DNA of 35,301 nucleotides from Candidatus Cloacimonadota bacterium. GTDB taxonomy: Bacteria; Cloacimonadota; Cloacimonadia; Cloacimonadales; TCS61. The translations under genes and the position numbers were made by a program. This document shows, one piece after another, positions 1 through 7,715 of this stretch. The notes under the pieces were generated by a model. The model was not told the origin of the DNA, ran no database searches, and was given only the letters and a program-made list of their open reading frames with translations. Positions within the stretch are counted from its first letter, which is position 1, and each line of letters begins with the position of its first letter. The DNA lies in NCBI GenBank assembly GCA_027064945.1, contig JAMOPB010000418.1:1-35301 (forward strand), in the 5' to 3' direction.

Positions 1-357
1 GCAGGAAATGAGAAAATCTTATTAACAGAGCGCGGAACAAGTTTCGGCTATCATAATTTAATAGTAGATTTTAGAGGATTTGAAATAATGAGCTCAAGCG
101 GATTCCCTGTGATTTATGATGTTACACACAGTTTACAGCAACCAAGTGTAGGAAAGATCAGCGGTGGAACACCTCAATATGTTCCGATGATGGCAAGAGC
201 AGCAATGGCAACCGGCAGAGTAAATGGCTTTTTTATCGAAACCCATCCCGAACCTGAAAGAGGTTTGTCTGATGCCAAAACAATGTTTGCATTAGATAAA
301 ATTCCTCAATTATTAGATGAATTATTAGCAATAAATAATGTACTGAAAGGAAAATAA
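1..357 (+). CDS. kdsA: 3-deoxy-8-phosphooctulonate synthase (KDO-8-P synthase), C-terminal part
   Basis: The reading frame is open from base 1, so this is the last 118 codons of a gene that starts before the window; the ATG at 88 is internal. KdsA condenses arabinose-5-phosphate with phosphoenolpyruvate to make Kdo-8-phosphate, the cytoplasmic first committed step to the Kdo of LPS inner core. Visible family signatures are LTERGTSFGYHNLIVDFRG near the left edge, then VIYDVTHSLQQP, and near the end FFIETHPEP with LSDAK, which match the phosphate- and metal-binding part of the DAHP/KDO8P synthase barrel. The stop is followed after one base by the kdsC start, so the two Kdo genes are almost certainly cotranscribed. 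Nothing looks broken in the visible part. Confidence 0.95.
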   Translation, partial: AGNEKILLTERGTSFGYHNLIVDFRGFEIMSSSGFPVIYDVTHSLQQPSVGKISGGTPQYVPMMARAAMATGRVNGFFIETHPEPERGLSDAKTMFALDKIPQLLDELLAINNVLKGK

Positions 358-358
358 T

Positions 359-880
359 ATGGCTTATGAAAAGATAAAATTATTGGTTTTGGATTGTGAC
401 GGAGTGCTATCTGACGGCCAGATTGTGTATGATTCCAATGGTGCGGAAGCAAAGAGCTTTTCAGCTCGTGATGGACTAGGAATAAAGCTTCTTAGTTTTG
501 CAGATATCAAAGTTGCCGTTGTTACAGGCAGAGAATCTGAAATGTTAACTCGACGTTGCCAAGATTTGGGAATTGAAATTTTACATCAAAAAGTTAGAAA
601 TAAATTAAGTGTTGTTACTAAGATAATGGAAGATTTAGCTTTATCTTGGGAAAATGTTGCATATATGGGAGATGATTGGAATGATTATCCAGTTTTGGAA
701 AAAGTTGCACTAAGTTCTTGTCCTAATAATGTAACGGAAGATTTTAAGCAGAAATTAGATTTTGTAGCTTCTCATAATGGTGGAGATGGTGCAGTTCGAG
801 ATTTAATAACTTTTATTTTAAAAGAGAAAGGAATTTATGAAGAAGTTATCGATGCTTTTATGGGCTATCTGGCTAAGTAG
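359..880 (+). CDS. kdsC: 3-deoxy-D-manno-octulosonate 8-phosphate phosphatase (HAD family)
   Basis: KdsC removes the phosphate from Kdo-8-phosphate to give Kdo, acting right after KdsA. The 173-residue length is usual for the cap-less C0 HAD phosphatases. Visible HAD motifs are LDCDGVLSDG with the nucleophile Asp12 and acid/base Asp14, TGR at 56-58 (motif II), a Lys near 82 in VRNK (motif III), and MGDDWND with Asp105/Asp106 (motif IV). ATG at 359 lies one base after the kdsA stop and gives a canonical N terminus. The 3' end overlaps the next gene by 44 bases in another frame, which is unusually long for bacterial neighbours; the C-terminal tail after the last motif encodes the overlap. Function is firm, from motifs and context together. 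Confidence 0.95.
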   Translation: MAYEKIKLLVLDCDGVLSDGQIVYDSNGAEAKSFSARDGLGIKLLSFADIKVAVVTGRESEMLTRRCQDLGIEILHQKVRNKLSVVTKIMEDLALSWENVAYMGDDWNDYPVLEKVALSSCPNNVTEDFKQKLDFVASHNGGDGAVRDLITFILKEKGIYEEVIDAFMGYLAK

Positions 881-1385
881 TTTTCTTGTTTTAGGATGTT
901 CGAAAGAACAAAAAACAATTTATTCTCCTGTTGATGGGAATATTCCTGACCAAGAGTCTAGAAATATTATAATAACCTCAACTAAAGGGAAATTATTGGA
1001 ATATAAACTTAAAGCTAATTATATGCAAAAATTCGATAATAAAAATCTTACTATTGCAGATACTGTGGAAATTACTGCCTATAATAAAAAAGGTGAAATT
1101 CAGACGATTTTAACTTGTGATAAAGCGGAATTGAACGATATGAATAATACATTTATCGGCATAGGTAATGTAGTTGTAACTACCGAAAATGCAATTCTAA
1201 AAACAGAATATTTGAATTGGGATAGAAATACAAATCAATTTTATGCAAAAAATGGTGTTGAAATTCTGCGAGATAATAATGTAATGTATGGCGAAGAGAT
1301 GCGGAGTGATGAGAAAATGACAAAAATTGAAATCACAAAAGTATCAGCTGAAGGAAAATTGAGTGAAGAAAATATTGATTGGTAG
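837..1385 (+). CDS. lptC: LPS export protein LptC-like, predicted lipoprotein
   Basis: LptC takes LPS from the LptBFG complex and passes it to LptA in the periplasm. This 182-residue product has a Lys-rich, hydrophobic N terminus ending in LVLGC, a lipobox with Cys21, so it is predicted to be lipid-anchored rather than held by the N-terminal transmembrane helix of the E. coli protein. The rest is beta-rich with repeating short strands (for example ITAYNKKGEIQTILTCDKAE), as in the DUF1239/LptC jellyroll. Start choice: ATG 837 has AGGA just upstream and gives a perfect lipoprotein signal, although it lies 44 bases inside kdsC. Position between kdsC and an OstA-like gene supports the call more than sequence identity does. 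It overlaps the next gene by 23 bases. Confidence 0.8.
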   Translation: MKKLSMLLWAIWLSSFLVLGCSKEQKTIYSPVDGNIPDQESRNIIITSTKGKLLEYKLKANYMQKFDNKNLTIADTVEITAYNKKGEIQTILTCDKAELNDMNNTFIGIGNVVVTTENAILKTEYLNWDRNTNQFYAKNGVEILRDNNVMYGEEMRSDEKMTKIEITKVSAEGKLSEENIDW

Positions 1386-2421
1386 TATTTTGCTAATAAT
1401 AGTTGCTCTGGGAGCAGCTGAATTACGTCCTTATAGATTGATAAATGCTGATCTCGGAACAGCTTCTGAAATTGCCGGTGAAAGAGTTGTAGAACTTGAT
1501 GGCAATGTCCATTTTTTCTATGGTGAAACTGAATTTTTTTCTGATCGTGCAAAATTATTTGAATCTTCCAAACGAACTGTTTTGGAAGGAAATGTATTGG
1601 TTTTGGAAGATACACTTTCACTTAAAGCTAATCGAGTTGAATATTTCAGGATAGAAGAAATGTTACAACTTCGCGGAGATGTATTCGCCAAAGAAACGCA
1701 TTATGACAATACGTATAGCTCTTTTGCCGCTGATAGCGTGGACTATTTTAGAAATGATTCTATTTTGGATGCTTGGAGTAATGTGAAAGTTTATGATCAA
1801 CGTGAAAAAGCAAATGGGATTTGTGGAAAATTGCATTATGAGCTGAATAATGGCTATGGTTATCTTTTGCAAAGACCTAGTATAACAGTTAATGATTCGC
1901 TTAAAATTTCCGCTGAAAAAATCGAATATCATCAGGAATTTTCTAAAATCACCGCTAATTTCGATGTTGTTACAGAATCACCCGATTTTACGATTACAAG
2001 TGATTTCTTGCTTTATTTTAATCTTGAACAGAAAGCTATTTTTCTTGGCGATCCTAAATTTGACAGTGATTTTGCTGATGCAAAAGCTGTGGAAATGCAT
2101 CTTTATTTTGAAAATGAAGAGCTTTCAAAAGCTGAATTATCCGAAGATTGTTTAGTTAATTTTGCTATTAAAGAAGGTGAAGAACGATCAAATTGGATTA
2201 AAGCAAAAGAGATGATTTTTGATTTTCTTGATGGAGAGATTACCTTTTGTGAAGCTACAGGAAGTGTTACAAGTTTTTATAATCAGGAAAAAAGTAAAAG
2301 AAGAGATTATCTTGTAAATAAAGCCTCAGCTCAGAAATTGAAGATTACTTTTCTCGATCATGAAGTTGATGAAATTTTTTTAGAAAATGATATTGACGGA
2401 GTGTATAAATTCATTAAATAA
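1363..2421 (+). CDS. lptA: OstA-like periplasmic LPS transport protein (LptA/LptD N-terminal type)
   Basis: A 352-residue exported protein with a Sec signal at about residues 1-19 (MKKILIGSILLIIVALGAA). The mature part is built from repeated strand-turn units such as VVELDGNVHFFYGETEFFSDRA and RTVLEGNVLVLEDTLSLKANR; the pattern of G-x-V followed by a polar strand is typical of OstA/LptA jellyroll repeats, so the protein probably forms part of the periplasmic LPS bridge. It is about twice the length of E. coli LptA and resembles the longer OstA-like proteins of the Bacteroidota side of the tree. The start is GTG at 1363 with AAGGA about seven bases upstream; it overlaps lptC by 23 bases. The symbol rests on repeats and synteny. 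It is too short for a full LptD barrel. Confidence 0.75.
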   Translation: MKKILIGSILLIIVALGAAELRPYRLINADLGTASEIAGERVVELDGNVHFFYGETEFFSDRAKLFESSKRTVLEGNVLVLEDTLSLKANRVEYFRIEEMLQLRGDVFAKETHYDNTYSSFAADSVDYFRNDSILDAWSNVKVYDQREKANGICGKLHYELNNGYGYLLQRPSITVNDSLKISAEKIEYHQEFSKITANFDVVTESPDFTITSDFLLYFNLEQKAIFLGDPKFDSDFADAKAVEMHLYFENEELSKAELSEDCLVNFAIKEGEERSNWIKAKEMIFDFLDGEITFCEATGSVTSFYNQEKSKRRDYLVNKASAQKLKITFLDHEVDEIFLENDIDGVYKFIK

Positions 2422-2571
2422 TCTTTAAGGATTTTCATCTAAAATAATTTATAATTGTTTGATGACACTAAATAAATGATTCTGCTTTACTTATAAAGAG
2501 TTAGATAGTGATTATGTATGCAGAAATTATTCCATACGGGTACTATATTATTTTATATAAAGAACATTCGC

Positions 2572-2600
2572 TTGACAAATAAATTTTGAAAACCAAAAAT
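2572..2600 (+). promoter_or_regulatory. possible promoter before lptB
   Basis: The 164-base gap after the OstA-like gene ends with a perfect TTGACA at 2572-2577. About 17 bases later only a weak AT-rich -10 (AAAAAT) is visible. If used, transcription would begin within a few bases of the lptB ATG at 2610, which has no Shine-Dalgarno sequence, giving a nearly leaderless mRNA. The rest of the gap (2422-2571) shows no gene. Confidence 0.3.
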
Positions 2601-2609
2601 ACAACTGTT

Positions 2610-3350
2610 ATGAATAAATTAGAAATAAAAAAACTCGTGAAAATATATGGCAAAAGACGAGTAGTAAATGAAGTAAGCCTCAATATAAATCAAGGTGAAG
2701 TAGTAGGCATTTTGGGACCAAATGGTGCCGGGAAATCTACTACCTTTTACATGATATTGGGATTAATAAAACCAAATTTCGGGCAGGTTTTGGCAAATGG
2801 AAAGGATATTACCAAACTTCCAATGTATAAACGTGCACAATTGGGCATTGGCTATTTAGCACAGGAACCATCAATTTTTCATAAACTAACTGTTGAACAA
2901 AATATCATGGCAATCTTAGAAACTCTTAAGATTTCCAAGGTGGAACGTAAACGTCGATTGGAAGAAGCATTGGACGAACTAAACCTTACTAAATTAGCTA
3001 AACAAAAAGCTTACACTCTTTCCGGTGGAGAAAGAAGAAAATTAGAGATTACCAGATCACTTGTTACTTCTCCGTCATTTTTGCTAATGGATGAGCCGTT
3101 TGCAGGAGTAGATCCTCTTGCTGTAGCAGATATCCAAGACATTATTATAAAATTAAAAAGTAGAGGAATCGGGATATTGATAACTGACCATAACGTGGCA
3201 GAAACTCTTAATATCACTGACCGTGCTTATATAATTTTTAATGGGAAAATACTATTTTCCGGAACAGCAAAAGAACTGGTTAATAATAAAAAAGCCAGAG
3301 AAGTATATTTAGGAGATAGATTTATTCATCCTTTGGGAGAAACTGAATGA
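2610..3350 (+). CDS. lptB: LPS export ABC transporter ATP-binding protein
   Basis: LptB is the cytoplasmic ATPase that powers LPS extraction from the inner membrane by LptFG. From ATG 2610 the product is 246 residues, close to the family norm of about 240. Motifs in order: Walker A GPNGAGKST at 36-44, Q-loop in YLAQEPSIF, signature LSGGE at 137-141, Walker B LLMDEP at 158-163 and switch His194 in TDHNV. The FAGVDPLAV stretch is typical of LptB. An in-frame TTG at 2586 would add eight residues (KTKNTT type) that other LptB proteins lack, so I prefer the ATG. lptF and lptG are not in the window. The stop overlaps the rpoN start in ATGA. Confidence 0.93.
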   Translation: MNKLEIKKLVKIYGKRRVVNEVSLNINQGEVVGILGPNGAGKSTTFYMILGLIKPNFGQVLANGKDITKLPMYKRAQLGIGYLAQEPSIFHKLTVEQNIMAILETLKISKVERKRRLEEALDELNLTKLAKQKAYTLSGGERRKLEITRSLVTSPSFLLMDEPFAGVDPLAVADIQDIIIKLKSRGIGILITDHNVAETLNITDRAYIIFNGKILFSGTAKELVNNKKAREVYLGDRFIHPLGETE

Positions 3351-4783
3351 GTGGCTACAAACAAACACTAAATACTAAACAAACCCAGAAAATGGTATTA
3401 AAACCAAAGATGTTACAATCTTTGAAATTATTGACTATGCCATTGATGGAGTTGGAAACTCAAATTAAGCAAGAAGTGATTGAAAATCCGATGTTAGAGA
3501 TTTTTGATTACGATAATGAAGAAGATTCCGATCAAAAGGAATTGGAAAAAAAAGAGAAAGAAGAAAAAATCGATGAAGACTTAAAGAAAACTTTGGAGGA
3601 AACGGAACAATTAAGCGAAATTTTAGATTCTTACAATGAATTATATCGTGAAAATACAGGAAGACAAGTGAAACAAGAACGTGCTGAAATGCAAGATTAC
3701 ATTGCCAGCAATATAAATAAAAAGGAGTATTTTTTTCAACAGCTTGATGATTTGCATCTTGATGAAAATGAATATGATTTTGCTTATGATTTAATTGAAT
3801 CATGCAATGTTTACGGCTTCCTTCCTGAGGATTTCTCGATAGAAGATTTAGCAATGGATTATGGTATATTTGATAATAGATCGCATCAGATTCATGAAGA
3901 AATCTTACTTTTTGAACCTGCCGGAATAACTGCCAGAAGTATCGAAGAATGCTTACTGGCTCAGATAGAACCTAATCAACAAAATAAACTCTTACGTGAT
4001 GTCGTTGAAAATAGTTTTGATGACATTATTCATAAACGTTACTCTAAAATTGCCAAAAAGCACAAAGTAACAGAGTATGCAATATTAAATATCAAAGATG
4101 AAATTGCTCATCTTGATCCTAAACCGGGACTACGGATAATAAATAATGACGACAAATATATTGTTCCGGATGTAATAATAAAAAAAATAGCAGGTAAATA
4201 TGAAATAATTGTTAATGATTTTTCTTTTCCAAGAATTAGAATAAATAGAAGATATAAGCAGATTTTACGTGATGTAAAAGATAAAAAAGAATCTTTGGCT
4301 TATGTTAGAGATAAAGTAAATTCAGCTAGGTTCTTGATCAAATCGGTTTATCTTCGAGGACGAACTTTAGAAAGAGTAACTGAAGCGATTATTCGTAATC
4401 AAATGGATTTTTTCTATAAGGAAAATGGCACGTTACGACCACTTACATATTCTGTAATTGCTGATGAGCTTCAAGTTAATGAATCTACTATTTCCAGAGT
4501 TGTAAGAAGAAAGTACGCTGATACCCCTTTTGGTATAATGAACCTAAAAGAATTTTTTACTAGCAAAGCAGGTAAAGATGATAATTTTGAATCCGTATCA
4601 CGCCAAAGTGTGGAAAAAAGAATTTTTAGTCTAATTGAAAAGGAAGATAAAGCTCATCCGTTAAGCGATAGTGAGATTGCTGAGATTATTCAAAAAGATG
4701 GAGTAACAGTTTCACGTCGCGTTGTGGCAAAATATAGAAATGCTAACGGGATATTGAATAGTCATTTAAGGAGAAATAGATGA
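3347..4783 (+). CDS. rpoN: RNA polymerase sigma-54 factor
   Basis: Sigma-54 directs RNA polymerase to -24/-12 promoters and needs AAA+ activators. The 478-residue protein has the three family regions: a Gln/Leu-rich activator-binding N terminus (TQKMVLKPKMLQSLKLLTMP and the ENPMLEI segment), an acidic linker at about 55-110 rich in Asp, Glu and Lys, a core-binding domain (HLDPKPGL), the helix-turn-helix (VNESTISRVVRRKYADTPFG) and the RpoN box SRRVVAKYRN at 456-465, close to the canonical ARRTVAKYRE. The ATG overlaps the lptB stop by four bases, as in the proteobacterial lptB-rpoN pair, and the stop overlaps lpdA by four bases. No activator gene is in the window, so its regulon cannot be read here. 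Confidence 0.97.
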   Translation: MSGYKQTLNTKQTQKMVLKPKMLQSLKLLTMPLMELETQIKQEVIENPMLEIFDYDNEEDSDQKELEKKEKEEKIDEDLKKTLEETEQLSEILDSYNELYRENTGRQVKQERAEMQDYIASNINKKEYFFQQLDDLHLDENEYDFAYDLIESCNVYGFLPEDFSIEDLAMDYGIFDNRSHQIHEEILLFEPAGITARSIEECLLAQIEPNQQNKLLRDVVENSFDDIIHKRYSKIAKKHKVTEYAILNIKDEIAHLDPKPGLRIINNDDKYIVPDVIIKKIAGKYEIIVNDFSFPRIRINRRYKQILRDVKDKKESLAYVRDKVNSARFLIKSVYLRGRTLERVTEAIIRNQMDFFYKENGTLRPLTYSVIADELQVNESTISRVVRRKYADTPFGIMNLKEFFTSKAGKDDNFESVSRQSVEKRIFSLIEKEDKAHPLSDSEIAEIIQKDGVTVSRRVVAKYRNANGILNSHLRRNR

Positions 4784-6174
4784 AAAAATTTGATGTAGCA
4801 ATTATTGGTGGCGGACCTGGTGGTTATGTTACAGCTATTCGCCTGAAACAGTATGGCATTAATGCTGTGGTATTCGAAAAAGAAAGATTGGGTGGAGTAT
4901 GCTTGAACTGGGGTTGTATTCCTACAAAATCTTTAGTGAAAGTGGCAGAATTGTATCATGAGATGGAGATAGCAGAAGATTTTGGTATAAGTGTTGGCAA
5001 TGTTGCTTTAGATTATGAAAAAGTTTGGGAAAGGAAAAATAATATTGTTGAACAATTAGTTGGTGGAATCGAGTTTATCTTTGAAAAAAGAGCAATACCT
5101 TGTATCAAAGAAAAAGTTACAAAAATAGAAAAAAATAATGATTTCACAATATATACCGAAAGTGAAAAATATACAGCAACTTATGTTATTTTGGCAACCG
5201 GTTCTAAGCCAAAAGAACTACCGTTTATGAAATTTGATGGTGACAAAATACTATCTTCACGCGATATTTTAAGTATGAAAGAGTTGCCGAAAAGTTTGGC
5301 AATTATTGGCGGTGGCGTAATCGGTTGTGAATTTGCCACAATTTACAAACAAATGGGTGTAGATGTTCAAATTATTGAATTTCTTCCAAATTTAATAAGT
5401 ACGGAAGATGCTGAGATTTCTAAGAAATTGGCTTCAAAGCTGAAGCGAAATAAAATTAAATTACACATGAAGAAAGCAGTAGAATCTTATCGAGTAGAAG
5501 ATGGAAAGATTGTGCTAAAACTTTCAAAAGGTAAAGAGGTAATGGCAGAGAAAGTGCTTGTTAGCGTTGGTCGTGTTCCTGTTTGTGATATCGAATTTGT
5601 AGGCTTTGAACCTGAAACAGAAAGAGGTATGATGCAAATAGATGATAAAATGCAAACAAATGTTGAAAATCTCTTTGCTATTGGTGACATTACAGGAAAA
5701 CTTATGCTGGCTCATACAGCAAGTAAGCAGGGACTGATAGTTGCCGATATTTTAAATAATAAAATAAATAATACCTCAATTCCAATTCAAAAGCTTGATT
5801 ATAAAAAAATACCTGCTTGTATTTTTACAAATCCTGAAGTAGCAAGTGTTGGTTATAATGAAGAAGACGCAAAGGAAAAATTTGGAGAAATCTTAGTAGG
5901 TAAATTCCCCTTTTCAGCTAACGGCAATGCTATGGGAAAAGGCGATACTTATGGCTTGGTAAAAGTAATTGCCAGCGGAAAAAATCATAAAATCTTAGGT
6001 ATTCATATTATAGGATTACAAGCTACAGAATTGATAGCTCAAGCTGCTGCCATGATCGGTCTGAATGCAGGTATTGATGATGTGAAAAATATTATTTTTG
6101 CTCATCCTACACTATCTGAAACCGTTATGGAAGCAATTGAAGATGTGGAAAACTTAGCTGTTCATAAATTATAG
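4780..6174 (+). CDS. lpdA: Dihydrolipoyl dehydrogenase (E3)
   Basis: This FAD-dependent enzyme reoxidises dihydrolipoamide with NAD+ in 2-oxoacid dehydrogenase complexes and in the glycine cleavage system. Seen: the FAD Rossmann motif IIGGGPGGY at 8-16, the redox disulfide CLNWGC (Cys41/Cys46), a second nucleotide-binding motif AIIGGGVIGCEFA for NAD, FAD motif AIGDITG, and the C-terminal HPTLSE with catalytic His442 and Glu447. Length 464 is normal. The start ATG overlaps the rpoN stop, so it is translationally coupled to rpoN. lipA follows after 12 bases, which fits a lipoate role. No E1 or E2 gene is present, so the partner complex (pyruvate dehydrogenase or glycine cleavage) cannot be told. 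Confidence 0.96.
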   Translation: MKKFDVAIIGGGPGGYVTAIRLKQYGINAVVFEKERLGGVCLNWGCIPTKSLVKVAELYHEMEIAEDFGISVGNVALDYEKVWERKNNIVEQLVGGIEFIFEKRAIPCIKEKVTKIEKNNDFTIYTESEKYTATYVILATGSKPKELPFMKFDGDKILSSRDILSMKELPKSLAIIGGGVIGCEFATIYKQMGVDVQIIEFLPNLISTEDAEISKKLASKLKRNKIKLHMKKAVESYRVEDGKIVLKLSKGKEVMAEKVLVSVGRVPVCDIEFVGFEPETERGMMQIDDKMQTNVENLFAIGDITGKLMLAHTASKQGLIVADILNNKINNTSIPIQKLDYKKIPACIFTNPEVASVGYNEEDAKEKFGEILVGKFPFSANGNAMGKGDTYGLVKVIASGKNHKILGIHIIGLQATELIAQAAAMIGLNAGIDDVKNIIFAHPTLSETVMEAIEDVENLAVHKL

Positions 6175-6186
6175 GTAAATTTTATA

Positions 6187-7083
6187 ATGGAAAATAAAAA
6201 AAATAGTAGCTATTTAAGAAAACCTAAATGGTTAAAATCTGACAAAGTTGGTTCTAAGAAAAGTAGCGAATTAGCGAAAAAATTACGTAAATATAATTTG
6301 GTAACTGTTTGCGAAGATGCAAAATGCCCTAATCGAGGCGAGTGTTTTGAAAAAGGGACAGCTACATTTATGATCTTAGGTGAAGTTTGTACTAGGAATT
6401 GTAGGTTCTGTGCTGTTCAAAAAACAGCAGGGGAATTACCACCTCCCGATGTTGATGAGCCTAAGGCAATTGCACAATTATCTAAAGAATTAAATTTACG
6501 TCATATTGTGGTTACTACTGTAACTAGAGATGATCTACCTGACGGTGGAGCAACTCAATTTATTAATGTAGTAAAAGAGATAAGAAAAACTTGTAACAAA
6601 GATGTAACAATTGAGTTGTTAATATCAGATTTAAAAGGTGACATGGAGCAGGTGAAAAGAATTGTGGAATCTGCTCCGGATGTCTTGAACCATAATGTCG
6701 AGACTGTGGAAAGATTGTATCCGAAGGTTAGACCAATGGCAGATCTTGAACAGTCGCTTCAGGTACTTCGTAAAGCTAAAAAAGTGGATCCGAATATTTT
6801 AACTAAAAGTGGATTCATGGTTGGCTTGGGAGAGAATAAATCAGAAGTGCTAACTCTAATGAAAAAACTACGTGATGCAGATGTTGATATTGTCACTATA
6901 GGACAATATATGCAACCATCAAAAAAGCATTATCCTGTTGCAGAATATGTAACTCCGGAACAATTTGAAGAATATAGGAAAATTGGTCTGGAAATGGGAT
7001 TTTCTTTGGTAGAATCTGCACCATTAGTTAGAAGTTCATATAATGCAGAGTTAGCAAGAGACATTCTAAAGAAAAGGAGATAG
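6187..7083 (+). CDS. lipA: Lipoyl synthase (radical SAM)
   Basis: LipA inserts two sulfur atoms into protein-bound octanoyl groups to make lipoyl cofactors. Both iron-sulfur clusters are recognisable: the auxiliary-cluster motif CEDAKCPNRGEC (Cys42, Cys47, Cys53) and the radical-SAM CTRNCRFC (Cys68, Cys72, Cys75), plus the C-terminal RSSY at 282-285 whose serine ligates the auxiliary cluster. The stretch TTVTRDDLPDGGA is also diagnostic. Length 298 is usual. It sits 12 bases after lpdA and two bases before hpf, apparently in one operon. LipB or LplA, needed to supply the octanoyl or lipoyl group, is not in the window. Confidence 0.97.
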   Translation: MENKKNSSYLRKPKWLKSDKVGSKKSSELAKKLRKYNLVTVCEDAKCPNRGECFEKGTATFMILGEVCTRNCRFCAVQKTAGELPPPDVDEPKAIAQLSKELNLRHIVVTTVTRDDLPDGGATQFINVVKEIRKTCNKDVTIELLISDLKGDMEQVKRIVESAPDVLNHNVETVERLYPKVRPMADLEQSLQVLRKAKKVDPNILTKSGFMVGLGENKSEVLTLMKKLRDADVDIVTIGQYMQPSKKHYPVAEYVTPEQFEEYRKIGLEMGFSLVESAPLVRSSYNAELARDILKKRR

Positions 7084-7085
7084 TT

Positions 7086-7610
7086 ATGCAAATTACAATC
7101 ACTGCCCGTCATTTCGATTTGACAGACGCAATTAGAGACCACATTGAAAGTGAATTGGAGAGACTTGAGAGATACTTTGATCATATCATTAGCGCTCAAT
7201 TCATTTTGAAGTTGGAAAAAGATCGAAATTATGCTGAAGTAATTCTGCACGTACCCAAAAACGATTTAAAAACAGAAGCCGTAGATGATAACATGTATCT
7301 CGCTATCGATGACGCTATTGAAAAAGTTGAAAAACAGATAAAAAAATTGAAAGGTAAATGGGATGATCATAAGAAGAAAAGTTTAAAAGAAAGTGCAAAT
7401 TATGTTTATGCCAACCTATATAAAGAAGGTGAAAAATCAGAACGTATTTCTACAAAAAGAATTATAGCCGAAGCTTTTACTGTTGATGAAGCTCTTAGTC
7501 AGTTCAAGTTAACCAGCGATCCGTATTTTATCTTTAAGAACATAGAAACAGATAGAATCAATGTTCTAGTGAAAAAAGATGAACAACATTTCAAATTGTT
7601 GGAACCTTAA
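7086..7610 (+). CDS. hpf: Ribosome hibernation promoting factor, long form
   Basis: Long HPF binds the 30S subunit and joins two 70S ribosomes into inactive 100S dimers in slow growth. The 174-residue product has the N-terminal S30AE domain (ITARHFDLTDAIRDHIESEL, about 1-100) with its Lys-rich helix (EKQIKKLKGKWDDHKKK), a linker, and the C-terminal dimerisation domain (KRIIAEAFTVDEALSQF and YFIFKNIETDRINVLVKK, about 120-172). The presence of this second domain separates it from the short E. coli HPF and YfiA. Its place two bases after lipA and downstream of rpoN matches the known rpoN-hpf neighbourhood. A structured 105-base gap follows. Confidence 0.93.
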   Translation: MQITITARHFDLTDAIRDHIESELERLERYFDHIISAQFILKLEKDRNYAEVILHVPKNDLKTEAVDDNMYLAIDDAIEKVEKQIKKLKGKWDDHKKKSLKESANYVYANLYKEGEKSERISTKRIIAEAFTVDEALSQFKLTSDPYFIFKNIETDRINVLVKKDEQHFKLLEP

Positions 7611-7637
7611 TAGGCAAAATTTAACTAAAATTTAAGT

Positions 7638-7689
7638 GGCGAATATAACATGTGGGCTTGCTGAAGCAAGTCCACAATTCGCCTGTTAT
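7638..7689 (+). promoter_or_regulatory. compound hairpin between hpf and hprK
   Basis: A 10-bp stem GTGGGCTTGC (7652-7661) / GCAAGTCCAC (7666-7675), with one G-T pair and a TGAA loop, is enclosed by perfect 7-bp arms GGCGAAT (7638-7644) / ATTCGCC (7677-7683). ATAACA (7645-7650) can also pair with TGTTAT (7684-7689), a pairing that crosses the outer arms. No T-run follows, so it is not an ordinary terminator. It may be an RNA-processing or attenuation site. Confidence 0.6.
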
Positions 7690-7715
7690 CTCAAACTAAT
7701 TATAAAAGGAATTTT

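Noticed and set aside
2586-2609. TTG start for lptB
   Set aside because: It has no ribosome site and adds residues before the normal LptB start.
7638-7689. Mobile palindromic element or MITE
   Set aside because: I saw no second copy in the window and no target-site duplication; a genome search would decide.
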